A model generated the notes under the pieces. That model saw only the letters and a program-made list of their open reading frames with translations, was not told where the DNA came from and did no database searches. The translations under genes were made by a program, and so were the position numbers. Shown piece after piece: positions 20,012 to 20,285 of a DNA stretch of 20,285 bases. Source of the stretch: an uncultured Oscillospiraceae bacterium (GTDB lineage Bacteria > Bacillota > Clostridia > Oscillospirales > Oscillospiraceae). The stretch covers positions 1 to 20,285 of the forward strand of contig CAAERF010000129.1 of the NCBI GenBank assembly GCA_900758315.1. Reading direction: 5' to 3'. Position 1 is the stretch's first letter; each line of letters opens with the position of its first letter.

Positions 20012-20285
20012 TTATTTTGAAAAAGAGATAAAATCAATATATCCCTTTTCTCCGATTTTTACAACGGCATTGTAGGACTTTCTATCTTTCGTTTTGATTC
20101 CTTTTACCAGGGTTTCTTTTCCCTCTAGTAATTCTTTTACATTTGTTTTGGTGAGTTTTTTCTTTCTAAAATGTTCAGCTAAAGTGAAGGTACATTCAGG
20201 ATAATTTGAACAACCATAAAACGATTTTTTTAATACAATATTGTTGCCACACTTAGGACATTTTCCTACAAGGGGTCCCGAGCGC
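20012..20285 (-). CDS. Topoisomerase III-like protein, C-terminal fragment
   Basis: The minus strand is open from the window edge to TAA at 20012-20014, about 90 codons with no start codon in view. It reads VGKCPKCGNNIVLKKSFYGC then SNYPECTF, a four-cysteine zinc motif of type IA topoisomerases, and ends KIGEKGYIDFISFSK. In pSM19035-like plasmids a topoisomerase gene precedes delta, which fits. The first few codons at the window edge (reading RSGPL) do not look like topoisomerase and coincide with the GGGGTCCCGAGCGC sequence at 20272-20285, so the gene may be cut by a junction there and be only a fragment. It is a different homologue from topB at position 1. Confidence 0.8.
   Translation of the reverse strand, partial: RSGPLVGKCPKCGNNIVLKKSFYGCSNYPECTFTLAEHFRKKKLTKTNVKELLEGKETLVKGIKTKDRKSYNAVVKIGEKGYIDFISFSK
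20272..20285. other. Possible junction with an erm(B)-flanking sequence
   Basis: The last 14 bases, GGGGTCCCGAGCGC, match from memory the sequence found a short distance beyond the 3' end of erm(B) in many streptococcal and enterococcal plasmids. If so, erm(B) would lie just right of the window, read leftwards. Fourteen bases are little to go on. Confidence 0.4.

Larger units (their letters stand above)
17000..20285 (-). mobile_element. Inc18/pSM19035-like partition and addiction segment (partial, damaged)
   Basis: The order topoisomerase, terminator, heptad array, delta, heptad array, omega, epsilon, zeta remnants and operon terminator is that of pSM19035 and related streptococcal and enterococcal plasmids. 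The protein sequences match my memory of those plasmids closely. The segment is AT-rich, unlike the left part of the window. The exact left junction, between about 16,883 and 17,020, shows no insertion sequence or target repeat that I can identify. Confidence 0.8.

Overview
The window is a mosaic of two kinds of Gram-positive mobile DNA. Positions 1 to about 13,100 are the transfer end of a Tn1549/CTn-type conjugative transposon, with fairly GC-rich sequence of the sort seen in gut Clostridia. From about 17,000 to the end lies AT-rich DNA that I recognise as the pSM19035/Inc18 partition and addiction module (delta, omega, epsilon, zeta) of streptococci and enterococci. The host is therefore a low-GC Gram-positive bacterium, probably an Enterococcus, Streptococcus or gut clostridium; the window does not settle which.

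Left part, plus strand: the 3' end of a topoisomerase III gene, an LPD28-like protein, a YodL/DUF4316-type protein, a small TTRAP protein, a 2776-residue protein joining LPD-type modules to an N6-adenine methylase-like domain and a SNF2-type helicase, MobC, a small membrane protein, and a MOBP-type relaxase. The genes from topB to mobC overlap or nearly touch, so they look like one translationally coupled operon. A complete tnpV-like gene with its own strong ribosome binding site lies out of frame inside the giant gene, exactly over its low-complexity linker. A patch of inverted repeats follows the relaxase.

Middle part, minus strand (16,567 down to 13,175): a five-gene accessory operon. Two proteins share a nearly identical ~91-residue WXG100-like N-terminus and then diverge, one into a ParB/Srx-like end and one into an HExxH zinc-protease end. 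They are followed by an 84-residue protein of unknown function, a DUF1292 protein and a membrane-bound M48-type protease. This looks like a polymorphic-toxin locus of the type VII secretion kind, with candidate immunity genes. About 500 bases without a convincing gene, rich in inverted repeats, separate it from the right part.

Right part, minus strand: the C-terminal fragment of a second topoisomerase III-like gene, a terminator, a nine-heptad operator, delta (ParA), a seven-heptad operator, omega (repressor/ParB-like), epsilon (antitoxin), and then a destroyed zeta toxin. Only about the first 50 and last 99 zeta codons remain, each with a frameshift, and the middle is replaced by about 0.9 kb carrying a P-loop ATPase/kinase gene and GC-rich palindromes. 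The last 14 bases match, from memory, sequence that flanks erm(B) in such plasmids.
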